NCBI GenBank assembly: GCA_016841005.1 | Contig: JAEORG010000106.1 | Coordinates: forward strand, 1-13,726 | Source of the DNA: Candidatus Thorarchaeota archaeon | GTDB taxonomy: Archaea > Asgardarchaeota > Thorarchaeia > Thorarchaeales > Thorarchaeaceae | Length of the DNA stretch: 13,726 nt | Reading direction: 5' to 3' | Shown here: piece by piece, positions 13,638 through 13,726 of the stretch | Layout of the letters: every line of letters begins with the position of its first letter | How positions within the stretch are numbered: position 1 is the stretch's first letter | Notes under the pieces: model-generated | What the model was told of the DNA's origin: nothing | What the model saw: the letters and a program-made list of their open reading frames with translations, nothing else | Databases searched by the model: none | Program-made: the position numbers and the translations under genes

Positions 13638-13726
13638 TTCTTCAAATTGTTTTGAGAAGAAGATAGAATCTGATTGTCAAAGATCAAAAGTCATCTACAC
13701 AAAAGGCTATACGCAGTTAATTATAC

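Noticed and set aside
13638..13661. TTCTTC/GAAGAA hairpin after the ankyrin gene
   Set aside because: The stem is six A/T-rich bases with a 12-base loop and no T-run follows, so it is not a convincing terminator.
1..13726. tRNA, rRNA, CRISPR array, insertion sequence or attachment site
   Set aside because: I saw no cloverleaf, no regularly spaced repeats, no transposase or integrase and no terminal repeats. Small RNAs without such features cannot be excluded by eye.

Overview
The window looks archaeal. Several genes have ribosome-binding sites of the GGAGG/GAGGTG type, and several gene starts are preceded by A/T-rich TATA-like elements. The gene set also fits: an F420-type luciferase-fold oxidoreductase, a cytosolic PAS histidine kinase with no receiver partner, an ArsR-like regulator with a membrane tail, and a CCG-domain iron-sulfur protein. 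The overall style (moderate GC, many CPBP proteases, an ankyrin protein, many unrecognised membrane proteins) reminds me of Asgard archaea of the Thorarchaeota type. That placement is inference; no rRNA or marker gene is present.

Layout. Positions 1-216 hold the 3' end of an unrecognised plus-strand gene. From 4288 down to 289 runs a minus-strand cluster of four genes: a CPBP intramembrane protease, an F420-type LLM oxidoreductase (11-base overlap), an MFS transporter after a 73-base gap, and an unrecognised 301-residue protein coupled to the transporter by an ATGA overlap. A small membrane protein with a bacterial-PH-like domain and a C-terminal zinc ribbon is divergent at 4437-5006. Next, on the minus strand, an ArsR-like winged-helix protein with two membrane segments (6377-5838) overlaps a second CPBP protease (5845-5087). 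A small three-segment membrane protein follows at 6921-6592.

The metabolic core is the plus-strand pair 7087-9999: a VAO/PCMH/GlcD-type flavoprotein followed by an iron-sulfur protein with two CCG domains, closed by a clear hairpin terminator at 10009-10054. By family knowledge such pairs oxidise a small organic substrate (hydroxy acid or alcohol) on FAD and pass electrons through iron-sulfur clusters to a carrier. These two genes look more GC-rich than their neighbours.

On the right, a PAS histidine kinase (minus), a three-segment membrane protein with an external beta-rich domain (minus) and a small soluble protein (minus) precede a divergent ankyrin-repeat protein (plus). Several regulatory regions contain inverted repeats, listed as candidate operators or leader hairpins. 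I found no tRNA, rRNA, CRISPR array, transposase or origin. No gene-free stretch exceeds 300 bases. I see no clearly new defence system. The most interesting items are the flavoprotein/CCG pair with its odd first cluster motif, and the membrane-tethered regulator overlapping a membrane protease.
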